From Promethearchaeota archaeon (GTDB taxonomy: Archaea > Asgardarchaeota > Lokiarchaeia > Sigynarchaeales > SOKP01), in NCBI GenBank assembly GCA_019058515.1, contig JAHPYY010000104.1, positions 1 to 21,263 on the forward strand: DNA of 21,263 nt, given 5' to 3'. Positions 1 to 6,795 of the stretch are shown here, piece by piece (the first letter of the stretch is position 1; the number at the start of each line of letters is the position of its first letter). Position numbers and translations under genes: made by a program. The notes beneath the pieces were generated by a model that saw only the letters and a list, made by a program, of their open reading frames with translations, was not told where the DNA came from and did no database searches.

Positions 1-193
1 ACAGATTTAGTAGTTTTAAGGGATCTTCAACATTTTTAGAGCAAGCAGTGGTATTTAAATTAAGAGAATATTTAAACTGTTGAGTTGGTATTGAAATTAT
101 TTTTGGTTTCGGAATCAAAATTAGATTATCAAATAATTTTTCAAAATCCGTTGATTCTATACCTAAAATAAAGCGTTTTAGATGCTCTCTCAT
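1..193 (-). CDS. Partial unknown protein (N-terminal part)
   Basis: On the minus strand an ATG at 193 opens a frame that stays open to the window edge, giving about 64 residues starting MREHLKRFILGIES. The visible part has one Cys and no motif I recognise. The early segment is amphipathic and is followed by a Pro/Ile-rich stretch (LILIPKPKIISIP). The rest of the gene lies to the left of the window. It is divergent from the methyltransferase gene that starts at 379, leaving about 185 bp of AT-rich DNA that would have to hold both promoters. It could be a chance open frame, but the ATG start and ordinary codon use make a real gene more likely. No function is proposed. Confidence 0.45.
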   Translation of the reverse strand, partial: MREHLKRFILGIESTDFEKLFDNLILIPKPKIISIPTQQFKYSLNLNTTACSKNVEDPLKLLNL

Positions 194-378
194 CAATCTA
201 TTTGAATTTTAGATACAAAATTATTATTTCAACTGCTTATTTAGGTTAAGGACTTAAAATAGAAAAGTATTAGGGAATTTACTCCGAAATTTAAGTTAAA
301 TCTGAATTAATAAATAATTCGTCTTAAATTTGATACACAATTAATAAAACCAGGTATAATTAACTCTCATTTACATTG

Positions 379-993
379 ATGACAGCTTGGGATAGAATTT
401 TCGAGAAAAAAGGGAAAGTCTTCAGAAGACCAAATAGGGATGTGGTAGAAATCTCGAAAATTTTTAAGGAAAAAGGTGTTCGTAAAATTTTGGACATAGG
501 ATGTGGCACCGGTCGTCATCTCGTATATTTAAGCAAGCAAGGCTTCAAAATGTTCGGTTTCGATTCCTCTCCAGAGGCACTTTCTATTTCTGAAAAATGG
601 TTAAACGATAAAAACCAAAAAGCAAAATTAACATTATGTAGAATAGAGGATAAGTTTCCTTACGAGGATAATTACTTCGATGCCGCTATTTCAACGCAGC
701 TACTTCACCACAATCTCGTTGAGGACATTTTAAAGACCATTTCGGAAATAGAACGAGTGTTAACTCCTCAAGGTTTTTTATTCATCTCAGTTCCCGTTTT
801 AACTGAGGATTCCAAATTTCACATATGTAAACTCGAAAAGGTTGAAAAAAACACATACATGCCCACGGTTGGTCCAGAAAAGGAACTAATTCACCACTTT
901 TTTACGCAAGAAGAGATCCCAGTGTTTTTCAATAATTTTATTATTTTAAAAAATTACATTGGTAAAACGAAATATCGATATCTCCTTATGTGA
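379..993 (+). CDS. Class I SAM-dependent methyltransferase
   Basis: A 204-residue Rossmann-fold methyltransferase. Motif I is ILDIGCGTGRH (GxGxG at residues 41-45). The acidic residue after strand 2 is in FGFDSSP (D62), which normally contacts the ribose of S-adenosylmethionine. A post-motif region reads YFDAAISTQLLHH, and a following strand reads GFLFISVPV. The overall pattern (Methyltransf_11/25 type, with LLHH) resembles small-molecule or tRNA wobble (Trm9/ALKBH8-like) methyltransferases, but the substrate cannot be read from the sequence. A TTG sits directly before the ATG at 379; I take the ATG. The protein is short at the C-terminus compared with Trm9-like enzymes. It stands alone, with 174 bp before pgk. 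Confidence 0.8.
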   Translation: MTAWDRIFEKKGKVFRRPNRDVVEISKIFKEKGVRKILDIGCGTGRHLVYLSKQGFKMFGFDSSPEALSISEKWLNDKNQKAKLTLCRIEDKFPYEDNYFDAAISTQLLHHNLVEDILKTISEIERVLTPQGFLFISVPVLTEDSKFHICKLEKVEKNTYMPTVGPEKELIHHFFTQEEIPVFFNNFIILKNYIGKTKYRYLLM

Positions 994-1167
994 TTAAAAT
1001 AAAATTGGCAAAAGAATATTTTAGGGAATTTGAATCGAGAATATTTGATTTCTATATATTAGTAGAATCTTTCAGTAATCTACAATCTACAATAAGGTAG
1101 CTAAATTTATTAAAAAACATTTATTAAAAATCATGTTATTTATAATTCTAAAGAAAAATGATGAATT

Positions 1168-2391
1168 ATGCAAATTGACTATTCTTCTTATAAGGATGTG
1201 GATTTAAAGAACAAAAAAGTACTAATGCGGGTTGATATCAACTCAAATATTGACCTTGAAAAAATGGAAATAAGAGATTCTCCTAGAATTAGAGCGTTGG
1301 TACCAGCACTTAATGAGCATTTCAGAGAATCTGCTGTAATTATCCTTGCTCACCAATCTAGACCAGGTAACGACGATTTTACGGATATGGACATTCATGC
1401 CAAAGAAATAGAGAAAGAATTAGGGCGACCAGTTAAATTCGTAAAGGATATCTATGGTGAGCTAGCAGTTAATGCGATAAAAAACTTAAATCCTGGAGAG
1501 GTATTAGTTCTTAACAATGTAAGAAAATTCGAGGGAGAAATGAAGAATTACAAGGATTTTTCAGAAGCAGAAAATACTGAAATGGTCAAAACATTATTTC
1601 CTCTGGTCGATTATGTTATTGTCGACGCTTTTGGCGCTGCTCATAGAGCCCATGCTTCGATTGTAGGGTGGCCAAAAATGATGGCTGGTCCTATTACAGA
1701 CGAAGAATTAAAGAATTTAAAGAAAATCATGGAAAATCCAGAAAGACCAATAAGCATGTTAATAGGAGGAGCTAAAGCAATCGATAAATTTAAAGCAATG
1801 AAATACAATTTTGATAATGATAAACTGGATTACGCACTTTGTTCTGGTTTGACCGCAATTCTTATATTTGAAGCTATTGACAAAAAAATGGGGGAAGTTA
1901 ATCACAAAATAATAGCTAAAGATTTAGAAGCTAATAAAGATATTATTGTAGAAACCTATAATAAGTACAAGGATAAGATCATTATGCCAGAAGATTTAAT
2001 CATTAACGACAATGGAAATAGAAAAACTATAGGTATTGACGAAGCAGAGACCTACAATACAACCACAGGAGATATAGGTGCTAAAACAGAAGAAAAATTC
2101 CAAAATATCATAATGAAGTGCAAAACTATTGTAGCGAATGGACCCCCAGGCATTTTTGAGAAGGAAGTATTTCGCAAGGGAACAAATGAAATGGTGGAAG
2201 CTATGGTTATGGCCACAAAAGAAAATAACGCACTTACTGTTATTGGAGGGGGAGAAATGGGCGCCGCGGCAGCTATGGCCGGAAAAGCAGATGATGTATC
2301 GTTTATATCTACTGCTGGTGGTGCTATGCTGGAAATCCTCTCTGGAAACGACTTACCAATGATCAGAGCCCTAAGAGAAAAGAAAGTTTAA
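1168..2391 (+). CDS. pgk: Phosphoglycerate kinase, archaeal type
   Basis: A 407-residue phosphoglycerate kinase, which interconverts 1,3-bisphosphoglycerate + ADP and 3-phosphoglycerate + ATP in glycolysis and gluconeogenesis in the cytosol. The N-domain substrate region starts with KKVLMRVDINSNI (usual RVDxNxP), then LAHQSRPG (about 60-67) and LNNVRKFEGE (about 115-124). VDAFGAAHRAHAS (about 152-164) matches the family VDAFAxAHRxxxS. The hinge and nucleotide domain show IGGAKAIDK (about 199-207), VANGPPGIFEK, and STAGGAMLEILSG near the end. The length and the Thr/Ala variant of the final glycine loop agree with archaeal enzymes. The ATG at 1168 is the only start in frame near the N-terminus; two ATGs just upstream are out of frame. 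A T-rich stretch follows the stop. Confidence 0.97.
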   Translation: MQIDYSSYKDVDLKNKKVLMRVDINSNIDLEKMEIRDSPRIRALVPALNEHFRESAVIILAHQSRPGNDDFTDMDIHAKEIEKELGRPVKFVKDIYGELAVNAIKNLNPGEVLVLNNVRKFEGEMKNYKDFSEAENTEMVKTLFPLVDYVIVDAFGAAHRAHASIVGWPKMMAGPITDEELKNLKKIMENPERPISMLIGGAKAIDKFKAMKYNFDNDKLDYALCSGLTAILIFEAIDKKMGEVNHKIIAKDLEANKDIIVETYNKYKDKIIMPEDLIINDNGNRKTIGIDEAETYNTTTGDIGAKTEEKFQNIIMKCKTIVANGPPGIFEKEVFRKGTNEMVEAMVMATKENNALTVIGGGEMGAAAAMAGKADDVSFISTAGGAMLEILSGNDLPMIRALREKKV

Positions 2392-2420
2392 GTTTATAGA
2401 ATAAGGGGCTCCGTAAAAAA

Positions 2421-2443
2421 TTTCTAACAATTTTTTAATTTTC
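2421..2443 (+). terminator. T-rich putative terminator after pgk
   Basis: About 30 bp after the pgk stop codon there is an AT-only stretch with a run of six T (2431-2436) followed by further T clusters. Archaeal RNA polymerase terminates on such T-rich tracts without needing a hairpin. The position, before the next gene's TATA box, fits. Assignment is by composition only. Confidence 0.3.
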
Positions 2444-2486
2444 TTGACTTAAAGTTTGCCAAAATTTTTATATGTAATTAAGTCAA
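2444..2486. promoter_or_regulatory. TATA box flanked by a 9-bp inverted repeat
   Basis: TTGACTTAA at 2444-2452 and its exact reverse complement TTAAGTCAA at 2478-2486 bracket a TATA-like element TTTTTATAT at 2465-2473. The TATA centre is about 27 bp from the ATG at 2496, so the transcript of the downstream membrane-protein gene would be leaderless or nearly so. A perfect repeat on both sides of a TATA box is the arrangement expected of a dimeric repressor or activator site. The repeats and spacing are seen directly; the regulatory role is inferred. Confidence 0.45.
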
Positions 2487-2495
2487 ATATTTAAT

Positions 2496-3218
2496 ATGAG
2501 TGTTCAACCATTTACGCTTGAATATAACACATTATTTACTTTAACAATCATTCTGATAATATCTAAATTAGTTTTGGTGTTGTTTCTCTTTAAGCGGATT
2601 CTAGAAAAAACAAAAGAACGAGAAGAATTTAAATTTGATTTTATTTTCATTATCTTTGTAATTTTTCTCGGATTATTAATAAGTAGATTAATATACTTCT
2701 ATTATGATTTCTTTTTAACATTATTTAATCCCGATTTACTTTATGTATATCCGAACGTATTATATTGGAAAGTAGCAAATTTAATCTCTAATATGGGTCA
2801 AGTCATTGCTATTTTTCTAATTGATAAAGTCCTATTGAAATTCAGATTGAAAGGAAGTCTCTCTTACATATTTCTTGCCATTTCATTAATCCAATTCTTT
2901 TACCCTATTAGCACCGCCGAAGATTTCCAAATCGCCTCCTCCATTGGATTGTTTGTAGTGCTCATTATGATTATTCTTCCAATCATTTTCATCTACATTG
3001 GGATTAAAACTCCTCAGTTAAGAAAATACTCCTTTATTTTTGTACTAGGAATCGCTTTTTACTTTATTGGTTCAATGATTGATTCTGAATTTATTGTTTC
3101 ACCCTTACAAGGTATTTTTGGCGCACAAGTTCGCCTTGTTGTATTCTTAACTTCAATACTTCTAAAAATTGCTGGATTATTAATTATAACATATAGTGGC
3201 ATTAAATTCTATATATAA
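2496..3218 (+). CDS. Seven-helix integral membrane protein, unknown function
   Basis: A 240-residue protein, very hydrophobic, with about seven transmembrane helices: roughly residues 13-33, 48-70, 90-110, 119-137, 147-168, 176-196 and 212-236. The short charged loops are KRILEKTKEREEFKFD between helices 1 and 2 and KFRLKG between 3 and 4. There is no cleavable signal peptide, no Cys pair and no motif I can link to a transporter, receptor or enzyme family. The ATG at 2496 is preceded by a TATA box at a leaderless distance and by the inverted repeat described separately. It precedes the zinc-knuckle gene at 3274 by 55 bp and could be co-transcribed with it. Function unknown. Confidence 0.75.
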   Translation: MSVQPFTLEYNTLFTLTIILIISKLVLVLFLFKRILEKTKEREEFKFDFIFIIFVIFLGLLISRLIYFYYDFFLTLFNPDLLYVYPNVLYWKVANLISNMGQVIAIFLIDKVLLKFRLKGSLSYIFLAISLIQFFYPISTAEDFQIASSIGLFVVLIMIILPIIFIYIGIKTPQLRKYSFIFVLGIAFYFIGSMIDSEFIVSPLQGIFGAQVRLVVFLTSILLKIAGLLIITYSGIKFYI

Positions 3219-3273
3219 ATACAATTTAATGTTCAATCAATTAATCTAAAATATGTACGCAAGGTAATGAACA

Positions 3274-4176
3274 TTGCCCAAAGTCGAAATTCGATGCCCA
3301 TCCTGTAAATCGGTGGGAAGCATTGAAATTAGGAATGAAACGTTAGAATCGATGTCGAGAGGAGTACTTGCTGTGAATATAGCCCCCGAAACTATATGTT
3401 CTCATTCGTTTATAGCGTATATAGACAAAAATCTTAATGTAAGAGATTATTTCACCGCTGATTTTCAGATTGAAATCCCCGAATTGCCTGCAAAAACTCG
3501 ACTACAGGATTCTAATCTACCTAGTAAGGATATAATGAATTTAGATTTAATTAAATTAAACCTTTCCGCAACGCTCCTTGCTAAGATTTTACATTCTATA
3601 TTTATGAAGACTCCAGTCGTAATATTAATAGAAGTACCTTTTTTAAAAGAGCATATTAGAAACTTTTTTAAATACATCACCAGGGACTCTTTCGAAACTG
3701 ACATAGAAATAATTACAGAACAGGAGTACAAGAAAGATAAAAAAAAGTTTAAACATTCTATGATTTTCCAAGAAAATAAAATAGTTAATAATTACAAAAA
3801 GTTAATTGATCCCAAAAAGCTAAGAGTGGAAAAACAAATTATCAACCAGTTCCTGAGCGAATTAAATCTGGGCGTTAGCTATATATTACTTAAAAACGAA
3901 ATTTACAAAGCTTATCAATTATCAAAAGAAATCGTAGACTATATCGAAGATCAGGGAGGTAAATTAGAAATTCACAGAGACTCTTCTTTTAAGGATTCAA
4001 TGTTATCCGCAATCCTAGATGAAGTTTTAGATAAGAACAAATACTTAACCAAAATATTCACAGATTATTTAAACGAAAAATTCGAAATTAAAATACAAAA
4101 AAGTTATCTTGCCTTTTTATTTGAAATTGTTGAGAATTATTTTAGTATAGCTTTAAAGCAAACTATTAAAGTTTAA
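3274..4176 (+). CDS. Zinc-knuckle protein, copy 1 of a paralogous pair
   Basis: A 300-residue protein of a family I cannot name. The first 70 residues hold a probable metal site, CPSC (C8, C11) and CxH (C42, H44), within a strongly conserved block with the pattern SRGVLAVNI, then HSFIAYIDKNLNVRDYF, then ADFQIEIP. The rest alternates strands and helices: NLDLIKLNL at about 88-96, a hydrophobic PVVILIEVPFL segment, and a helical C-terminal third (INQFLSELNL, LLKNEIYKAYQLSKEIVDYIE). The start is a TTG at 3274: the paralogue at 5194 has ATG at exactly the same point, and an AAGGT element lies 8 nt upstream. No transmembrane segment. A cytosolic adaptor or regulatory role is possible but is inference only. 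Confidence 0.75.
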   Translation: MPKVEIRCPSCKSVGSIEIRNETLESMSRGVLAVNIAPETICSHSFIAYIDKNLNVRDYFTADFQIEIPELPAKTRLQDSNLPSKDIMNLDLIKLNLSATLLAKILHSIFMKTPVVILIEVPFLKEHIRNFFKYITRDSFETDIEIITEQEYKKDKKKFKHSMIFQENKIVNNYKKLIDPKKLRVEKQIINQFLSELNLGVSYILLKNEIYKAYQLSKEIVDYIEDQGGKLEIHRDSSFKDSMLSAILDEVLDKNKYLTKIFTDYLNEKFEIKIQKSYLAFLFEIVENYFSIALKQTIKV

Positions 4177-4392
4177 TCCAGCTTTGCGGAGTGATTTAGT
4201 TTAACAGAAATATTAATATAGAAAATAAAAATTTTTATCCTATAATTCCGATTAAATTTTTAAGTAATTCTTTTTCTTTATTTTAAATCTTACCGTACTA
4301 ATCTCTGATTTTGATAAAATATTTATTTTTTAAAGAAATAAAATACATATTGTCTGACTTGATATTTCAAATGTCGGATAATATATGAACAC

Positions 4393-4464
4393 GGGCCTAT
4401 GGTCTAGTCGTATGACGTCCGCTTGACGTGCGGAAGGTCGTGGGTTCAATTCCCACTAGGCCCA
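4393..4464 (+). tRNA. tRNA-Val (anticodon GAC)
   Basis: A full cloverleaf can be folded by eye. The 7-bp acceptor stem is GGGCCTA with TAGGCCC. The D arm is GTC/GAC closing a loop. The anticodon stem TCCGC/GCGGA carries the loop TTGACGT, hence anticodon GAC. The variable loop is AGGTC, the T stem is GTGGG/CCCAC with loop TTCAATT, and the discriminator is A. The CCA end is not encoded and there is no intron. The gene sits in the 345-bp gap between the two halves of the membrane-protein/zinc-knuckle region; the rest of that gap is AT-rich with nothing else recognisable. Confidence 0.95.
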
Positions 4465-4521
4465 TACTCCTATTGTATGATATAATTGAATTAGTATCGG
4501 AAAAATTGAAAAATAAGAATT

Positions 4522-5004
4522 ATGTCGTTAAAAATTTCGTGGAAGTCAAAGGAAAACTTAGGAACTGCTTTGATATTTTTAGGGGCTAGCGGATTATTAC
4601 AGACATTATTCATATTGATTGCTCAATATGGTTTTCAAGTGGGTAATTATGTAGCAGTAATTATTGTACCAATCGGCGTTTCTCTTACGCTTTATCTCTC
4701 CTTAATAGTTACTTTTGAAGTGTTTGCTCAATTGGAAAGGAAAGCTAAAATTCTCAAACCATTTCAGAAGAAAAAAACGAAAAAAAGGCAAAAAATAAAA
4801 TCCTTATTTAACAATTCAATACTCAAACCTGTATTAATCATCTTTTCGTGTTTCACAGGCATATCTCTGGCCACATATGCTATAAGTATAATATTGGTAA
4901 ATTCCTTTATCTCTTTTTTAATTGCAGAAAATTTAGCAGCAGTTTTATGCATAATAATTGCTAACTACTTCGAAAAATACTACGCAGGAATAATTAAAGC
5001 ATAG
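4522..5004 (+). CDS. Small four-helix membrane protein, unknown function
   Basis: A 160-residue protein with four predicted membrane helices arranged as two hairpins: about residues 14-36 and 42-66, then about 100-123 and 127-150. Between the hairpins lies a very basic cytoplasmic loop (KPFQKKKTKKRQKIK, about 79-93), so by the positive-inside rule both ends and this loop should be cytoplasmic. The N-terminus has no cleavable signal. I see no catalytic motif and no clear similarity to the 240-residue membrane protein at 2496. Its position just before a zinc-knuckle paralogue mirrors that of the 2496 gene, though 189 bp separate it from the next ORF. Function unknown. Confidence 0.7.
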   Translation: MSLKISWKSKENLGTALIFLGASGLLQTLFILIAQYGFQVGNYVAVIIVPIGVSLTLYLSLIVTFEVFAQLERKAKILKPFQKKKTKKRQKIKSLFNNSILKPVLIIFSCFTGISLATYAISIILVNSFISFLIAENLAAVLCIIIANYFEKYYAGIIKA

Positions 5005-5035
5005 AAAGCCATAAAATTCGTTTTCCTTGTAAAAA

Positions 5036-5065
5036 TCTTTTTTCTTAAGAAGCTTAGATTTTTTA
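5036..5065 (+). terminator. Two T-runs, putative terminator
   Basis: Runs of six T at 5038-5043 and 5059-5064 flank a short palindromic stretch (TCTTAAGA plus AAGCTT). This lies 35-60 bp after the stop of the four-helix membrane protein and before the next gene's leader. Fits archaeal T-tract termination; composition evidence only. Confidence 0.3.
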
Positions 5066-5193
5066 AAAAGAAGGTGAAATTTTATATCTGTGTATTTACA
5101 AACATTTAATACATTGAATTGAGATCTAAACTTAGGAATATAGGAATATAGCTAATGGCACAGTTTTTATAATTTCATAAGGATAAGATAAAA

Positions 5194-6045
5194 ATGCCTG
5201 AGATTGAAGTTAGATGCCCATCATGTTCTAAGAGGGGAAAGATCGATATATCAGAAGAAAAGATAAAAAGTGTAAGTCGAGGCGTATTAGCAGTAAATAT
5301 AGGTCAAGGAATGCTGTGTGATCATTCTTTTGTAGCTTACGTAGATAAGAATTTGCAGATAAGAGATTGTTTTATGGCAGACTTTCAAATCGAATTACCG
5401 GGAAGCTCTTCTTCGACAGTAGCTCCATCAGCCCCTATTCCTGAAGAGAGAGATCTTGATGTGGATTTAATCAAACTCAACCTACCCAGTAAATTACTCG
5501 CAAATGCACTACATGGCTGTTTCCTAAAAGCTAATATAGTAATTATAGAGGATACTAGTGTATTGCATACCCATATTACAAAATTTTTTGCACATATTAT
5601 GAAAAATGCGTATATTACATCCATTGTAGTTATGACAAGTGAAGAATACTTAACTAATAAGAAACAATTCAAAGATTTCTTAGTTCTCTCAAGTAAAGAA
5701 GTAGTTAGCGACAAGCTTCAATTTATTGGCAAAAAGAAGCTGGATGTAGAGCCACAAATGGCAAAGATCTTTTTTGAGGAACGGGATTCAAAATCAAGTT
5801 TAATACTATTAAAGAACGAGGTTTTTAAGACGTTTGATTTAGCCAAAAAGGTACACGAGTTTCTCGAAAGTATTTCGGATGAGGAAACTATTCATACATC
5901 AAAAATATGCAAGTATATGGAAGAAAAGCAGCAAGTTAAACTTTCAGCATCGTACGTTAAATTTCTCTTAGAAATAGTGGAGAAATATTATAATTTTAAG
6001 TTGCCGAAAATATCGGATGTATCTGATTTTTTGGGATTTTTATAA
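5194..6045 (+). CDS. Zinc-knuckle protein, copy 2 of a paralogous pair
   Basis: A 283-residue paralogue of the protein at 3274. The metal-site spacing is identical (C8, C11, C42, H44), as are the surrounding block SRGVLAVNI and the pattern HSFVAYVDKNLQIRDCF followed by ADFQIELP. Similarity continues beyond the N-terminus: DVDLIKLNLPSKLLANALHG aligns with the equivalent segment of copy 1, and both have a strand (IVVMTSEEY / IEIITEQEY) followed by a Lys-rich helix. A Ser/Pro-rich linker (about 70-85) separates the zinc module from the rest. The ATG at 5194 has an AAGGAT ribosome-binding element about 9 nt upstream. Divergence outside the first 70 residues suggests the copies have separate partners or roles. 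Function unknown. Confidence 0.8.
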   Translation: MPEIEVRCPSCSKRGKIDISEEKIKSVSRGVLAVNIGQGMLCDHSFVAYVDKNLQIRDCFMADFQIELPGSSSSTVAPSAPIPEERDLDVDLIKLNLPSKLLANALHGCFLKANIVIIEDTSVLHTHITKFFAHIMKNAYITSIVVMTSEEYLTNKKQFKDFLVLSSKEVVSDKLQFIGKKKLDVEPQMAKIFFEERDSKSSLILLKNEVFKTFDLAKKVHEFLESISDEETIHTSKICKYMEEKQQVKLSASYVKFLLEIVEKYYNFKLPKISDVSDFLGFL

Positions 6046-6247
6046 TACTTTCTTGTACAACTGCTAACTTATTTTCTTTAATCAGTATTCAAGAAAATAT
6101 TAAAAAGATTTGGTACAGTTTAATTTATTAACTTGATGTAAAACAATAGGACATTAAGAAAAGTTAAGAATTTTTTTCTGTAGGAAAGAAATTACAGAAT
6201 AAATAAGTTAAAGTTTATTCAATTTTAGAGGAAAGAAAGAATTAGGT

Positions 6248-6487
6248 TTATTCTCCCTTTTCATTTTGAATTTTTTTAAAATGTTCCATTTTCTCTTTTA
6301 GGGATGTTAATTTATTTCTGAGAGAATCAAGGTCTCCTTCTTTCTTCTCTAAGATAGAATTTAAGTCTGATAACTTTTTATTTAATAGGATTTTGTTTTT
6401 CTCGATTATTTCAATCCAGAGTTTTTTACGCTCGTTCTCGTCATCTATTTGATGAAGTTTGGCGTATAATTTTTTGATTTCTTCCAA
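6248..6487 (-). CDS. Small coiled-coil protein, uncertain
   Basis: A 79-residue minus-strand frame, nearly all charged residues with regularly spaced Leu/Ile. It would form one helical coiled coil (for example KLSDLNSILEKKEGDLDSL around residues 38-56). There is no Cys, no membrane segment and no known motif. The only plausible start is a TTG at 6487, because the single internal Met is near the C-terminus; this weakens the call. It lies downstream of the tRNA-Gly gene on the same strand and is convergent with the zinc-knuckle gene ending at 6045. A structural or adaptor protein is possible, but an unexpressed AT-rich frame cannot be excluded. Confidence 0.45.
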   Translation of the reverse strand: MEEIKKLYAKLHQIDDENERKKLWIEIIEKNKILLNKKLSDLNSILEKKEGDLDSLRNKLTSLKEKMEHFKKIQNEKGE

Positions 6488-6608
6488 ACAATCTCAGCTT
6501 TTTTTTCTATAATTAATGAATAAAGAATTTTACATTTAAAATTGTGTAAAGGAAAAATAAAATAAGAACCACATGAGTAAAAAGTAAATGCGCGGTCCGG
6601 GGATTGAA

Positions 6609-6638
6609 TTCCCGATTATTTTCGTTTCGAAAATAATT
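6609..6638 (-). other. tRNA-Gly intron 2 (position 53/54, T arm)
   Basis: A 30-nt intron between G53 and T54. It has a 10-bp inner hairpin (ATTATTTTCG with its complement, loop AAA), a 4-bp central helix CCCG/CGGG and 3-nt bulges GGA and AAT. The outer helix is weak, only about 2 bp (GA/TC), so this is a relaxed bulge-helix-bulge rather than a full one. Cutting after base 2 of each bulge restores a perfect CCGGG/CCCGG T stem and a 7-nt T loop. Confidence 0.85.
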
Positions 6639-6653
6639 CCCGGGTCGCCAGGT

Positions 6654-6673
6654 CTTTGCGAGCATATTACTCT
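6654..6673 (-). other. tRNA-Gly intron 1 (position 37/38)
   Basis: A 20-nt intron in a canonical bulge-helix-bulge fold. The outer helix is the anticodon stem CCAGG/CCTGG, the 4-bp central helix is TTGC/GCAA, the 3-nt bulges are CAA and AGA, and the inner helix is GAG/CTC with a 7-nt loop. Cutting after the second base of each bulge leaves the normal 7-nt anticodon loop TTGCCAA. Confidence 0.9.
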
Positions 6674-6795
6674 TGGCAACCTGGCATACTAACCGCTATA
6701 CTAACCGCGCTTTATATGGTGATTTATCAGAATATCGTAAAAAATTAAAATTTAATGGTTCTATAAAACGCGTTCTCCCAACCTATGACATCAAA

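Larger units (their letters stand above)
6589..6710 (-). tRNA. tRNA-Gly (GCC) with two introns
   Basis: A 122-nt gene that yields a 72-nt tRNA once 20 nt and 30 nt are removed. The acceptor stem is GCGCGGT/ACCGCGC with discriminator A. The D arm is GTAT/GTAT, with two G-U pairs, around a loop containing GG. The anticodon stem is CCAGG/CCTGG with loop TTGCCAA, anticodon GCC. The variable loop is CGAC, and the T stem CCGGG/CCCGG carries loop TTCAATC. The exons are 6710-6674, 6653-6639 and 6608-6589. Intron 1 is at the usual 37/38 site and intron 2 is between positions 53 and 54. Neither the T arm nor the internal B box exists until intron 2 is removed. CCA is not encoded. The rest of the 308-bp gap around the gene is AT-rich and shows nothing else. 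Confidence 0.9.

Noticed and set aside
1080..1140. Direct repeat of TTATTAAAAA before pgk
   Set aside because: Two short AT-only copies are likely by chance at this base composition and no further copies were seen.
2138..2362. 74-residue frame inside pgk
   Set aside because: Out-of-frame shadow of a highly conserved part of phosphoglycerate kinase.
6589..6710. tRNA-Asp or tRNA pseudogene interpretation
   Set aside because: The 5' half resembles eukaryotic tRNA-Asp (TTAGTATAG), but the spliced loop gives anticodon GCC, and all stems are perfect or nearly so once the two introns are removed, which argues against a pseudogene.
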